Origin: Pedobacter polysacchareus
GTDB taxonomy: Bacteria; Bacteroidota; Bacteroidia; Sphingobacteriales; Sphingobacteriaceae
Direction of reading: 5' to 3'
NCBI RefSeq assembly: GCF_019802255.1
Contig: NZ_JAHYSS010000002.1
Location: forward strand, 682,001-746,000
Length of the DNA stretch: 64,000 nucleotides
Position numbers and translations under genes: made by a program
In this document: positions 25,243-34,736 of the stretch, piece by piece
Layout of the letters: every line of letters starts with the position of its first letter
Numbering within the stretch: position 1 is the stretch's first letter
Notes under the pieces: generated by a model
What the model was told of the DNA's origin: nothing
Database searches by the model: none
What the model saw: the letters and a program-made list of their open reading frames with translations, nothing else

Positions 25243-27093
25243 TTACAGGTTACTTTCTATGGCACCTACTTTTTCGCGGTATAAGTCTACTGGACCGTCT
25301 AACAACACGGCAATTACAGTTAGATTTTTATCCAGTCGGTCTTCAGGAACAGGAATGTAAACAATTCCAGGAACTGAACTCCAATATAATTTATTGTAGA
25401 TTTCTGGTTCCATCATGGTTCCTTCTCCCACAATTCTGATTCTGCTGATCTTATTTTTGATGCCTTTTAAAGCAATCGGGCCTGTTGGTTTACCCTCTAC
25501 AAATAGGAATAAGGTTTGCCTATCGGCAGATAAAGCACTCTTTCCCTGATAATGTCCTTCAGGAAGTCCTTTGGTGGTTTTGTACAAGCTTTCTGAATTT
25601 TTAGTGATCCAGTTGTAAAGGGCAGGAGATAAGGTTTTCTTTTCTGCTTCCATTCCCAATCCATCTACGGTTAGTTTTGTAGTTAAGAAAGGGTTATTCC
25701 CATCATGAATGGCACTGGCAATTTGTGAAATCTGTTCCTGATCATTGCTGTTTTTTTGAGGAGCTATTGCAGTAATTACCGCAGTTTTTTCTGCCAATCT
25801 GATCGGTTCATTGAATTGAATCGCAATCACAGTGACATCTTGATCTGCTGCGTTTTCAGGGATTTTTAAGGTCAGGTTATTGCCGTCTTTTTTATAGCTC
25901 AACAATTCAGTACTGCCCACAATTTTCGCCGACTTCACTTTGGAAAGTACCCCGTTTAAGTTGAATATTCCATCATTAGGTACCCAATCCGCATACAGAT
26001 ATAGGGTTTTCCTGTCTTTAGAAAGACTGGTTTTTCCATTGAAATGTTCCGCAGGAATTCCTGAGCGTGTACCGTAGATCGCTTCTCCATGTTTGCTGGT
26101 CCATCTGGCAAGACCTTTTAATACGGCTACTTGCTGCTGCGGAATTGTTCCATCAGCTTTAGGACCGATATCCAGCAGCAAATTTCCACCCATACTGATA
26201 CAATCTACTAAGGTGCGTATGATCATGTTTGGTGATTTATACTTGTTGTCGTAAGGCTGATAACCCCAGGAATCATTAATCGTATAGCACAATTCCCAGT
26301 AATCTCCCGCTGGTTTTACCACTGGAATACCCTGTTCCGGGGTTTCATAATCACCATGGTGGTTCAGGCGTGAATTGATGATAATGTCTGAATTGTAACT
26401 GCGTAGGTTTTTAAGCACTTTTTGCGCCTGCCATTCTTCGCCATTGTGTTCCCAATCCCCATCAAACCAAATCAAATCCGGTTTGAAGTTCGCAGAAAGC
26501 TCATTGAGCTGCTGCTGGTAGTAGTTAAGAAAAGTATTCCATCTTTTAGGTGCTTCTTTCAATTGATACCTTTTATGTTCTCTGGTAAACACATCATAGT
26601 CGTTGTAACTCCAGTCCGGTAAAGAGAAATAAAGGCCGGTTTTTAATCCAGAAGCTTTTAATGCCTTCACAAAGGGACTAATCAAGTCTTTTTTTGCGGC
26701 GCTATGTTTAATAGTAGTGGTGGCATTTGGTGCTTTCGTGTCCCATAAAGAAACGCCGTCATGGTGTTTTGTGGTGATGACCGAATATTTGGCACCACTT
26801 TCTTTAATCAGCTTTACCCATTCTTCAGGTTGATATTTGGAGGCATTAAAGCCATCCAATTGTTTCATATAATTATCGTGGTTGATGTAGTTGTTGAAAA
26901 ATGCCCAGGATTCTGAAATCCCATTTACCGAATAAACACCCCAATGGATAAATATTCCAAGTTTGGCATCGGTAAACCATTCCATTTTTTTGGTGTTGGC
27001 AGCAGTTTTTTCTTTTGATCTGTTCTCCTGTGCATTGCTGGCTGTTAAAGACAGACCAAGAAATAAGGCAGACAGTAAGGTCTTTTTGTTCAT
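25243..27093 (-). CDS. alpha-L-fucosidase (GH29) with duplicated C-terminal domain
   Basis: A 616-residue exported hydrolase (signal peptide to about residue 21). The GH29 catalytic domain is at about 35-325: EWFTDAKLGIFIHWGVYS, TKHHDGVSLW, and the nucleophile D211 in LIWFDGDW. The C-terminal part is unusual: a beta domain at 330-430 (WTSKHGEAIYGTRSG..) is repeated at 494-601 (WITKNSESLYKTTKG..), with matching RKTLYLYADW / RQTLFLFVEG strands. GH29 proteins of standard length have only one such domain. It removes alpha-L-fucose from glycans. It converges on the sulfatase and is followed upstream by an AraC gene. Confidence 0.9.
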   Translation of the reverse strand: MNKKTLLSALFLGLSLTASNAQENRSKEKTAANTKKMEWFTDAKLGIFIHWGVYSVNGISESWAFFNNYINHDNYMKQLDGFNASKYQPEEWVKLIKESGAKYSVITTKHHDGVSLWDTKAPNATTTIKHSAAKKDLISPFVKALKASGLKTGLYFSLPDWSYNDYDVFTREHKRYQLKEAPKRWNTFLNYYQQQLNELSANFKPDLIWFDGDWEHNGEEWQAQKVLKNLRSYNSDIIINSRLNHHGDYETPEQGIPVVKPAGDYWELCYTINDSWGYQPYDNKYKSPNMIIRTLVDCISMGGNLLLDIGPKADGTIPQQQVAVLKGLARWTSKHGEAIYGTRSGIPAEHFNGKTSLSKDRKTLYLYADWVPNDGIFNLNGVLSKVKSAKIVGSTELLSYKKDGNNLTLKIPENAADQDVTVIAIQFNEPIRLAEKTAVITAIAPQKNSNDQEQISQIASAIHDGNNPFLTTKLTVDGLGMEAEKKTLSPALYNWITKNSESLYKTTKGLPEGHYQGKSALSADRQTLFLFVEGKPTGPIALKGIKNKISRIRIVGEGTMMEPEIYNKLYWSSVPGIVYIPVPEDRLDKNLTVIAVLLDGPVDLYREKVGAIESNL

Positions 27094-27217
27094 AGAATTG
27101 ATTGGTTTCTTTTGTTTTTGCGTGTTAAGCGTGTGATAATTTGTGGTTGTTTAATGTATTACTGGTGCTGTTTTTTACCTTTTTAATCTTCAGCTGTGAC
27201 TGATGCAGATCAGAGTT

Positions 27218-28087
27218 TTATTTCTGCAGATAAGATTTCTGATAATTTAACGGACTCTTTCCGGTAATGATTTTAAAGTGTTTGTGAAAGCTGGCAAAGT
27301 TGTGAAATCCACTTTCATAGCAGATCTGCTTTACATTCATGCTGTCCTCAATCAGCAATTTGCAAGCATGACCCACTCTGATTTCAGAGATAAACTGGGT
27401 GTAAGTTTTTCGCGTTCTTGACTTAAAGTACCGGCAAAATGAATTCGGACTGATGTTGGCCACAGCAGCCATTTCTTCCATCTGGATTTTTCTTTTGAAG
27501 TTTGCCAGTGAATAATTGTAAATCGCGTTGATGCGGTCGTTTTCAATCTCCTCGAAATCATGTCGGAAGCCAATCGAAGATAGTAATTCATGCTGCGAGC
27601 AGTTTTCAATGGCCAGCAATGCCTCCATTAAAAGAATAATCCGCTTGGATCCTTCAGAGAGTAAAATGGATTCAATGATCTCCCCGATTACTTTTTTCGC
27701 TTTGTCTGAAATTTGAATTCCTCGCTGTGCTTTCTCGAGAATTAGCTTTAAGGCCTTGTTTTCCGGTAGGTTTAAGAAATGATTTCCCCAGAAGTTTTCA
27801 CAGAAATGAACCACAACAACGTCTGCATTTTCCTGTTCATCTGCTAAGAAATAGCTGTCGTCGAATCTCCAGTAATGGGGGAGGTGTGCACCGATCAATA
27901 CCACGTCTCCAGATCTGAAACGCTTGATACTGTCGCCAATAAATTGGGTGCCATTTCCTTTCTTAAAATAGATCAATTCCACTTCTGCATGGTAATGCCA
28001 GCGGTTGTTGATGTAAGGGACTTTGTCTCTCCTTGCACTAAATGAATTCACAAGGTTGTTTGAAACTTTGAGTAATTGTGGCTTCAT
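27218..28087 (-). CDS. AraC family regulator with N-terminal cupin
   Basis: A 289-residue regulator. The N-terminal cupin (residues ~20-130) shows the sugar-sensing pattern RWHYHAEVELIYFKKGNG and GDVVLIGAHLPHYW. The C-terminal AraC domain has MEEMAAVANISPNSFCRYFK and VKQICYESGFHNFASFHKHFK. It lies 125 bases upstream of the fucosidase on the same strand and faces the second sulfatase, so it most likely controls one or both in response to a sugar released from the glycan. The family call is firm; the ligand is inferred. Confidence 0.92.
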   Translation of the reverse strand: MKPQLLKVSNNLVNSFSARRDKVPYINNRWHYHAEVELIYFKKGNGTQFIGDSIKRFRSGDVVLIGAHLPHYWRFDDSYFLADEQENADVVVVHFCENFWGNHFLNLPENKALKLILEKAQRGIQISDKAKKVIGEIIESILLSEGSKRIILLMEALLAIENCSQHELLSSIGFRHDFEEIENDRINAIYNYSLANFKRKIQMEEMAAVANISPNSFCRYFKSRTRKTYTQFISEIRVGHACKLLIEDSMNVKQICYESGFHNFASFHKHFKIITGKSPLNYQKSYLQK

Positions 28088-28308
28088 AAAATTTGGTTAG
28101 GTCAGGCTAAATTTATAAAAATCTTTCATAAATACCTTGTAATATCAACAATACACAAATTAACGCCAATATTGCTGAATGGCCTGAGCTGATAAAGCAG
28201 GGTCAAACATCAGGTATAACGAACTCAGGATAATTAGTTTAGAATAAACCATATTTCATAAAAACTGATAACTTTGGTTTTAAACACACAACAACAACCT
28301 GAACCAAC

Positions 28309-30489
28309 ATGATGAAAAGAACCTGGAGGACCACAATAATGGTCTTTATGCTTCCTATTGCAGTTATTCCAACAAGCGTTAAAGCTCAGAATCAACAAAA
28401 AAAAGAAAAACAGTTAAACCTAGCAATGCGTGGCAACCCGCAAAGAAGAGTAGCTTCACAAAAGGTTGAGCCTTCAAAAAAGTCTGCTGCGCCAAATATC
28501 ATTTTTATTTTAACGGACGACATGGGTTACGGAGATCTTGGTGTTTTCTTTCAAAACCAACGTAAAGATCATAAAAACCTGCCTTACCAATTGACGCCTA
28601 ATCTGGACCAGATGGCTGCTTCCGGAGCGAAATTCACAAACCAATATAGCAATGCCCCCGTATGTGCACCTTCTCGTGCCTCTTTTATGACGGGCATGAA
28701 TCAGGGAAATGCGAGTGTCAGAGACAATCAGTTTGATAAGCAAATTGAAAATAACCATACTATAGCCAATATGCTGAAAAGTGCAGGATATGCCACCGCT
28801 GCAATAGGTAAATGGGGCTTGCAAGGAGAAACAAAAGAGGAGCCGAACTGGCCTGCTCATCCTTCAAAACGAGGATTCGATCAGTTCTTTGGTTATATGA
28901 GACATGCAGACGGACACGAGCATTATCCTTTTGAAGGCCTTTACAGAGGTAAAAAAGAAGTGTATGACAACTATACCAATGTGGCTGCCGACCTAAGTAA
29001 AAGCTATACGACAGATTTATGGACCGCTTATGCGAAGAAATGGATCGTAGCACATGAGCAGGGTAAATCAGCAAAACAACCCTTTTTTATGTTTCTGGCC
29101 TATGATGCGCCACATGCGGTTTTAGAATTGCCAACTCAGGCTTACCCTGCAGGTGCTGGATTAAAAGGAGGTGTACAGTGGACAGGGAAAAAGGGGGCGA
29201 TGATCAACACTGCCTCTGGTGAAATTGATACCTATGTGCATCCCGATTATGCAAACGCGACTTATGATGATGATCAAAACCTGAATACTCCTGAAAAGCC
29301 CTGGCCAGATACATATAAGCGTTATGCTACTGCCAACCGAAGAATTGATGATGCGATCGGCGATGTGATACAACTTTTAAAAGACCTGAAGATCGATGAA
29401 AATACACTGGTGGTTTTCAGTTCTGATAATGGTCCTTCTATAGAATCTTACCTACCAAAAGGGTATGTACCCAACAGCCCTGAGTTTTTTGGAAGTTTCG
29501 GTCCTTTTGATGGAATCAAAAGAGACGTTTGGGAAGGTGGATTGAGAATGCCTGTATTGGCGCGCTGGCCTTCAAAGATTAATCCCGGGCAAACCATTGC
29601 CTTACCTAGTATGCTATCTGACTGGATGCCTACTTTTGCCGAAGCTGCCAATATCCCTGCGCCAGCAAGGTTAGATGGCATTTCGTTGCTGCCAACCTTA
29701 ATAGGGAAGGGCAAACAGGAGCAAGGACAGGTATATATAGAATATACAGAAGGAGGAAATACGCCGGATTTCAAAGAATTTGAAGCCAGCAGAAGGGGCA
29801 GGAAACGCAACCAGATGCAAATGATCCGTATTGGAGATCTGGCCGGCGTACGCTATAACATCAAATCTGCTGATGATGATTTCGAAATCTATGATGTGGT
29901 CAAAGACCCAAAAGAAAAGACTAATCTAGGTGGAGATGTGGCTTATCGCAGTCTGCAGGAAAAAATGAAGGCGAAAGTTTTACAAGGCAGAAAGGTAGAT
30001 GCCGAAGCCCCTCGTCCTTATGATACAGCGTTGATTCCAGGCTTAAATCCAATAGGAAATCTAACGGCAGGCATCAACTGGAAGTTCTTTAAAGGCGATT
30101 TCTCATGGGTGGTTACTGAAAAAGGAAGAATTCCATTGCAAAAAGGAACGACTACAAGCCTGGAAAATCATAAAACCCCTAAACTTTCTGGGATGATGTT
30201 GTATGAAGCTTGGTTTAAAGCGCCGAGAGACGGTGAGTATAGCTTCTCCTTAGCAAGTAATGGAAAAGCTTATCTGCGTTTGCATGAAGCGGAATTGCTG
30301 GATGCCGATTATGACTATTCGCCGAGAAAAGAAATCAGCACTACTGTAAAACTTAAAGCTGGATATCACCCAATCAAAATCTACGCTAAGCAAGAACAGG
30401 GAAAGGCAATATCGTTGCGCTTAAAGCAAAAAGAAGCTGGAGCTAACTGGCAGGATATGAGTGATAAAGATCTTTTTATCGTAAAATAA
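28309..30489 (+). CDS. secreted sulfatase with C-terminal PA14-like domain
   Basis: A 726-residue sulfatase with a signal peptide (MMKRTWRTT..SVKAQ; M2 is also possible). The formylglycine motif is CAPSR (Cys119); LTDDMGYGD carries the metal-binding Asp pair (D70, D71), and FSSDNGPS is the third metal motif. The catalytic domain runs to about residue 600, followed by ~120 residues (GMMLYEAWFKAPRDGEYSFS, GYHPIKIYAKQEQGKAISLR) that look like a PA14-type carbohydrate-binding module. The size and module suggest action on long glycans. It is divergent from the AraC gene. A double hairpin follows the stop. Confidence 0.92.
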   Translation: MMKRTWRTTIMVFMLPIAVIPTSVKAQNQQKKEKQLNLAMRGNPQRRVASQKVEPSKKSAAPNIIFILTDDMGYGDLGVFFQNQRKDHKNLPYQLTPNLDQMAASGAKFTNQYSNAPVCAPSRASFMTGMNQGNASVRDNQFDKQIENNHTIANMLKSAGYATAAIGKWGLQGETKEEPNWPAHPSKRGFDQFFGYMRHADGHEHYPFEGLYRGKKEVYDNYTNVAADLSKSYTTDLWTAYAKKWIVAHEQGKSAKQPFFMFLAYDAPHAVLELPTQAYPAGAGLKGGVQWTGKKGAMINTASGEIDTYVHPDYANATYDDDQNLNTPEKPWPDTYKRYATANRRIDDAIGDVIQLLKDLKIDENTLVVFSSDNGPSIESYLPKGYVPNSPEFFGSFGPFDGIKRDVWEGGLRMPVLARWPSKINPGQTIALPSMLSDWMPTFAEAANIPAPARLDGISLLPTLIGKGKQEQGQVYIEYTEGGNTPDFKEFEASRRGRKRNQMQMIRIGDLAGVRYNIKSADDDFEIYDVVKDPKEKTNLGGDVAYRSLQEKMKAKVLQGRKVDAEAPRPYDTALIPGLNPIGNLTAGINWKFFKGDFSWVVTEKGRIPLQKGTTTSLENHKTPKLSGMMLYEAWFKAPRDGEYSFSLASNGKAYLRLHEAELLDADYDYSPRKEISTTVKLKAGYHPIKIYAKQEQGKAISLRLKQKEAGANWQDMSDKDLFIVK

Positions 30490-30577
30490 CTGGCTTCAAT
30501 CATTTCTAAAGAAGATTATGCCATAAAAAAGTGAGTTTAAACTTTCATTTAACCAAAAAGTTAATTACATTTGAGCT

Positions 30578-30646
30578 TACCCTTTCGAGGGTATGTTTTT
30601 CATAGGTAGATGTAGGGTCGGAAATTTATTTCCGATCCTTTTTTTT
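30578..30646 (+). terminator. double hairpin terminator after the second sulfatase
   Basis: First hairpin: TACCCT-TTCG-AGGGTA (30578-30593), with a UUCG-type tetraloop in RNA. Second: GGGTCGGAAAT with ATTTCCGATCC (30615-30638, one G-U pair) followed by eight T residues. Confidence 0.75.
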
Positions 30647-30709
30647 TACGTCGGTTTTTGGTTGTTTTTCCATCTACACTCATTCCATACATCGTATTTG
30701 TTTTAACTT

Positions 30710-30717
30710 TATCTTTG
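30710..30717 (+). promoter_or_regulatory. -7 box (TATCTTTG) of the ubiX promoter
   Basis: Matches the Bacteroidota consensus TAnnTTTG. It ends eight bases before the ubiX ATG, so the message would have almost no leader. I do not see a good TTTG -33 box at the usual spacing. Confidence 0.4.
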
Positions 30718-30725
30718 CAGCTGCT

Positions 30726-31292
30726 ATGGATAAGAAGAAAATCATTGTTGCCATTACCGGAGCCAGCGGCTCCATCTACGCGAAACTACTGCTTGATAAT
30801 TTAATGTCCCTTTCTGATCAGATCGAGACGGTCGCTGTAGTGATGTCCGACAATGCGAAGGAAGTATGGCGCTTTGAACTCGGCAACGAAGACTACGATC
30901 GCTACCCTTACAAATTCTATCCGAAAATGGACTTCAATGCGCCTTTCGCTTCGGGTTCCGCAAAATTTGACACTATGATTATCATTCCATGTTCGATGGG
31001 AACCCTTGGCAGAATCGCTCATGGCATCTCCAACGACCTCATCAGCAGAGCAGCCGATGTAGTCTTAAAAGAACGCAGGAAATTGATCGCTGTAGTGCGT
31101 GATACGCCTTTCAGCCTCATTCACATCAATAATCTGAAAATTGTAACCGAAGCTGGCGGCATCATTTGTCCGGCAAGCCCCTCGTTTTATTCCCTGCCAA
31201 AAACCATCGAAGAGGTCGCACAAACGGTCGTTAGCCGGGTCATCGACCTTGCCGGTCTTCGTCAGGATAGTTACCGCTGGAATGAGGAATAA
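30726..31292 (+). CDS. ubiX: flavin prenyltransferase UbiX
   Basis: A 188-residue protein of the UbiX/Pad1 family: KIIVAITGASGSIYAKLLLD at the N terminus, CSMGTLGRIAHGISNDLISRAADV in the flavin site, and RDTPFSLIHINNL. It attaches a dimethylallyl group to FMN to make prenylated FMN, the cofactor of UbiD decarboxylases. The likely client, a 608-residue UbiD, is encoded at 58901 in this window. It is a single gene with a leaderless-looking promoter. Confidence 0.93.
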   Translation: MDKKKIIVAITGASGSIYAKLLLDNLMSLSDQIETVAVVMSDNAKEVWRFELGNEDYDRYPYKFYPKMDFNAPFASGSAKFDTMIIIPCSMGTLGRIAHGISNDLISRAADVVLKERRKLIAVVRDTPFSLIHINNLKIVTEAGGIICPASPSFYSLPKTIEEVAQTVVSRVIDLAGLRQDSYRWNEE

Positions 31293-31307
31293 TCTCAGCT
31301 AAAACCT

Positions 31308-31315
31308 TATCTTTG
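31308..31315 (+). promoter_or_regulatory. -7 box (TATCTTTG) of the mtaB promoter
   Basis: TAnnTTTG consensus, 31 bases before the mtaB ATG at 31347. No convincing -33 TTTG is visible at the usual spacing. Confidence 0.4.
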
Positions 31316-31346
31316 CGCATTCTCAAAGAAATTTTATAAGGGCTAA

Positions 31347-32666
31347 ATGAAGAAGGTTGCATTTTATACACTAGGTTGTAAGTTAAATTTTTCAGAAACT
31401 TCAACAATAGGAAGGTTATTTACCGATGCCGGATACGCGGTGGTGGATTTTACAGCTGGGGCGGATGTATATGTAATCAATACCTGCTCTGTAACGGAGC
31501 ATGCGGATAAGAAATGCCGCAAGGTAGTTAAAGAGGCCCTGAAATATGCTCCGAATGCTTATGTGACGATTGTAGGATGTTATGCACAGCTGAAACCAGT
31601 AGAAATTGCCGAAATTGAAGGCGTGGATATGGTATTGGGTGCTGCAGAGAAATTCCGTATTGTAGAATATATCTCTGATCTGACGAAACTACCAAAGGCC
31701 GTTATTCATCAGCAAAACATAGAAAAAGTAAACCATAATTTTATTGCGGCTTATTCGATAGGGGACAGAACGCGTACTTTCCTGAAAGTTCAGGACGGCT
31801 GTGATTATCCTTGTACTTATTGTACCATTCCTTTGGCACGTGGCGGCAGTCGGAGTGATACCATCGAAAACGTAGTCAACAGAGCCACACAAATCGCGGA
31901 AAGCGGTGTGAAAGAAATCGTGCTTACCGGTGTAAACCTGGGCGATTTCGGGATCAGAGATGGCCAGAGAGAAGATAAATTCTTCGACCTGGTAAAAGCC
32001 CTGGATGAAGTAGAGGGAATCGAAAGAATCCGCATCTCTTCCATCGAACCCAACCTGCTCAGCAATGAGATCATTGAATTTGTAGCTACTTCAAAAAGAT
32101 TTGTACCCCATTTCCATATTCCATTACAATCTGGTTCTAACAAGATCCTGGGGTTAATGAAAAGACGTTACCAAAGAGAACTATATACTGAACGCGTAGC
32201 CAAAATTAAAGCATTAATTCCAAATTGCTGTATCGGTGTAGATGTGATTGTAGGTTTTCCTGGAGAAACGCATGAAGATTTTCTGGATACCTATCAGTTC
32301 CTGAATGAATTGGATGTTTCTTACTTACACGTATTTACTTATTCTGAACGCGAGCAAACTGCTGCGGCAGAAATGAAAGGGGTGGTAGCGGGAAGTACCA
32401 GAGCCGACCGCAGTAAAATGCTCCACATCTTATCGGATAAAAAACGCAGAGCTTTCTATCAATCACAGATTGGTACCGTAGGCGAAGTGCTTTTTGAAGA
32501 CGATCAGAAAGATGGTTTCATGCATGGTTTCACTAAAAACTATGTGAAAGTAAAAGCAAAATACGACCCGGTGATGGTGAATGAGATTAAAAGAGTGAAA
32601 TTGCTTGAACTTACTGCTGATGGTGAGGTAGAAGTTGCAGAAAGCGAAGAAGTTTTAGCTCATTAA
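31347..32666 (+). CDS. mtaB: tRNA t6A37 methylthiotransferase MtaB
   Basis: A 439-residue radical SAM methylthiotransferase. The UPF0004 N-terminal domain begins VAFYTLGCKLNFSETSTIGR and contains the three conserved Cys (LGC, NTC, VGC) for the auxiliary [4Fe-4S] cluster. The radical SAM motif is GCDYPCTYCTIPLARGGSRS, and a C-terminal TRAM-like domain follows (GEVLFEDDQKDGFMHGFTKNYVKV). MtaB (YqeV group) converts t6A to ms2t6A at position 37 of tRNAs; the TLGCKLN start favours MtaB over MiaB or RimO. It is the first of three genes on the same strand (mtaB, lgt, suhB-like). Confidence 0.93.
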   Translation: MKKVAFYTLGCKLNFSETSTIGRLFTDAGYAVVDFTAGADVYVINTCSVTEHADKKCRKVVKEALKYAPNAYVTIVGCYAQLKPVEIAEIEGVDMVLGAAEKFRIVEYISDLTKLPKAVIHQQNIEKVNHNFIAAYSIGDRTRTFLKVQDGCDYPCTYCTIPLARGGSRSDTIENVVNRATQIAESGVKEIVLTGVNLGDFGIRDGQREDKFFDLVKALDEVEGIERIRISSIEPNLLSNEIIEFVATSKRFVPHFHIPLQSGSNKILGLMKRRYQRELYTERVAKIKALIPNCCIGVDVIVGFPGETHEDFLDTYQFLNELDVSYLHVFTYSEREQTAAAEMKGVVAGSTRADRSKMLHILSDKKRRAFYQSQIGTVGEVLFEDDQKDGFMHGFTKNYVKVKAKYDPVMVNEIKRVKLLELTADGEVEVAESEEVLAH

Positions 32667-32698
32667 TCTTATATTCGCATAAAAACCTTTCTAAAAGT

Positions 32699-33853
32699 AT
32701 GTTTCCAACTGTATCCCATTTTATAGAATATCTTTTCGGTGTTCAGATACCCCTTCCTTTCAATACCTTCGGTGTTTTTGTAGCTTTAGCTTTCATTGCA
32801 GGTTACTGGGCATTTACAGAAGAATTTAAACGTAAAGAAGCCTTGGGGATCATCCATCCGATCAAGAAATACATTACTGTAGGAAAACCTGCTACTACCT
32901 TAGAACTATTCTATAACGGTGTTTTTGGCTTCCTGATTGGATATAAACTGGTTTACGCATTATTGAATTATAAGCTGTTTGTGAGCGATGCCCAAACGGT
33001 ATTGCTATCTACAAAAGGCAGTATTTTAGGCGGTCTGTTCTTTGCAGGCCTATTCGCCTACTGGGATCATAAAGAGAAAAACAGGGTTAAATTACCGGCA
33101 CCAAAAACGGTAGAAGTGATCCAGCATCCTTATGAGCTGATGGGCAATATGATTGTCTGGGCAGCCGTATGGGGATTCCTTGGCGCGAAAATATTTGATA
33201 ACCTGGAGCATTGGGATACGTTTGTACAAGACCCAATTGGTGGATTGCTATCTTTCAGTGGATTGACCTTTTATGGCGGCTTGATTTGCGGTGGTGCTGC
33301 GGTATTATATATTGCTAAAAAGAACAATATTAAGGTCTTGCACATGCTTGACATTGGTGGTCCGGGAATGATGCTGGCTTATGCAGTTGGTCGTATCGGC
33401 TGCCAGATGTCGGGAGATGGAGATTGGGGAATTGACAACCTGAATCCTAAACCAGTAAGCTGGCTGCCAGATTGGTTATGGGCCTATACTTATCCTAATA
33501 ACGTGGCAAATGAAGGGATTCCAATCCCTGGCTGTGTGGGTAAATTCTGCCATGAACTGGCCAATCCGGTATATCCAACCCCAATTTATGAGGTGATCGT
33601 TTGCTTTATCTTATTCTTAATCCTTTGGAAAGTCCGCACCAGAATTAAAGTTCCTGGTATGATGTTTGGAATTTACCTGATGTTGAATGGCCTGGAAAGA
33701 TTTTTTGTCGAATTGATCCGTGTCAATACCAAATACGATGTAGCTGGCATCCGCTTTACTCAGGCAGAATTGATTTCCAGCATATTATTTCTATCCGGTT
33801 TACTGCTGGTTCTGTATTCTGTGAAGAATAAAGAAAAGCTTGCGAACTATTAA
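32699..33853 (+). CDS. lgt: prolipoprotein diacylglyceryl transferase
   Basis: A 384-residue membrane enzyme that adds diacylglycerol to the lipobox Cys of prelipoproteins. The signature region reads AVGRIGCQMSGDGDWGI, in the position of the GRxGNFxNGE motif of E. coli Lgt; the changed residues follow the form common in Bacteroidota. Multiple membrane helices and a PTPIYEVIVCF segment (family H/P region) are also present. The protein is about 100 residues longer than proteobacterial Lgt. Many lipoproteins in this window depend on it. It lies 32 bases after mtaB and 10 before the next gene. Confidence 0.93.
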   Translation: MFPTVSHFIEYLFGVQIPLPFNTFGVFVALAFIAGYWAFTEEFKRKEALGIIHPIKKYITVGKPATTLELFYNGVFGFLIGYKLVYALLNYKLFVSDAQTVLLSTKGSILGGLFFAGLFAYWDHKEKNRVKLPAPKTVEVIQHPYELMGNMIVWAAVWGFLGAKIFDNLEHWDTFVQDPIGGLLSFSGLTFYGGLICGGAAVLYIAKKNNIKVLHMLDIGGPGMMLAYAVGRIGCQMSGDGDWGIDNLNPKPVSWLPDWLWAYTYPNNVANEGIPIPGCVGKFCHELANPVYPTPIYEVIVCFILFLILWKVRTRIKVPGMMFGIYLMLNGLERFFVELIRVNTKYDVAGIRFTQAELISSILFLSGLLLVLYSVKNKEKLANY

Positions 33854-33863
33854 AATTTAAGAT

Positions 33864-34652
33864 TTGAATTACGAATTACTTTGTTCTAAAGTTGTAGCTA
33901 TAGCCCGTTTAACCGGCAATTTTATCCGCAAGGAGTCTATGAATTTTGACGCGAATGCGGTAGAAATTAAAGGTTTGAACGACCTGGTCTCTTATGTCGA
34001 TAAAAATGCCGAAAAGCAATTGGTTAGGAATCTGGTAAAATTGATTCCAGAGGCGGGCTTTATCACAGAGGAGGAGACCATGAATACTACTGGTTCAGTT
34101 TTCAACTGGATTATCGACCCTTTAGACGGGACCACAAACTTTATCCATGGCTTGCCAACGTATGCGATCAGCATTGCGCTTTATGAGGATGGACAGCCGG
34201 TAATTGGTGTCGTTTATGAAATCAATAGGGGAGAGATGTTTTCTACTTACAAAGGCGGGGCTGCTTACCTGAACAACAAGGAAATATCGGTATCTAGACG
34301 TACTGCTTTAAGCGAAACGCTGATAGGAACCGGTTTTCCATACTATCAGTTCGACAAACAGGAGGCCTATATGCAATTGTTATCAGAAATGATGCGCAGC
34401 TGTCATGGTTTAAGAAGGATTGGTTCAGCGGCTACTGATTTAGCTTATGTGGCTTGCGGTAGGTTTGATGGCTTTTTTGAATACAACCTGAATTCCTGGG
34501 ATGTTGCTGCAGGTGCTTACCTGGTGCAGCAGGCAGGAGGGAATATCCTTAATTTCTCTGGCGGTACCGAGTATATTCAGCAGCGTGAGATCCTGGCAAC
34601 GAATGGCCATATTGATGGAGAGTTGCTGGCGATTATGGACCGATACTTCTAA
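33864..34652 (+). CDS. inositol monophosphatase family protein
   Basis: A 262-residue phosphatase. Metal motifs are FITEEETMN (Glu), WIIDPLDGTTNFIHGLPTYA and a C-terminal NSWDVAAGAYLVQQAGG. No ATG gives a full N terminus; TTG at 33864 is the best start because it restores the normal family length, 10 bases after lgt. Such proteins hydrolyse inositol-1-phosphate or 3'-phosphoadenosine 5'-phosphate; which one is unclear. It ends at a strong bidirectional terminator. Confidence 0.9.
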   Translation: MNYELLCSKVVAIARLTGNFIRKESMNFDANAVEIKGLNDLVSYVDKNAEKQLVRNLVKLIPEAGFITEEETMNTTGSVFNWIIDPLDGTTNFIHGLPTYAISIALYEDGQPVIGVVYEINRGEMFSTYKGGAAYLNNKEISVSRRTALSETLIGTGFPYYQFDKQEAYMQLLSEMMRSCHGLRRIGSAATDLAYVACGRFDGFFEYNLNSWDVAAGAYLVQQAGGNILNFSGGTEYIQQREILATNGHIDGELLAIMDRYF

Positions 34653-34683
34653 CACAGGATCATTTTAAAAATACTTATATAGA

Positions 34684-34716
34684 AAAAGGCCTTGATTTTA
34701 TCAATCAAGGCCTTTT
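34684..34716. terminator. bidirectional terminator between the inositol monophosphatase and Nfu genes
   Basis: A perfect 14-bp stem, AAAAGGCCTTGATT with AATCAAGGCCTTTT, and a 5-base loop. The A and T ends give a T tract on both strands, suiting the convergent genes. Confidence 0.85.
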
Positions 34717-34736
34717 CTCGTATATGCTTTTAGGGC

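Noticed and set aside
18171..30489. SusC/SusD-type importer genes expected in a polysaccharide locus
   Set aside because: I looked for a TonB-dependent receptor and SusD-like lipoprotein here and found none; the cluster is accepted as partial.
33420..33450. Lgt with broken signature motif
   Set aside because: The changed residues (GRIGCQMSGDGD) follow the form I expect in Bacteroidota Lgt; the protein is otherwise complete, so it is not a defect.
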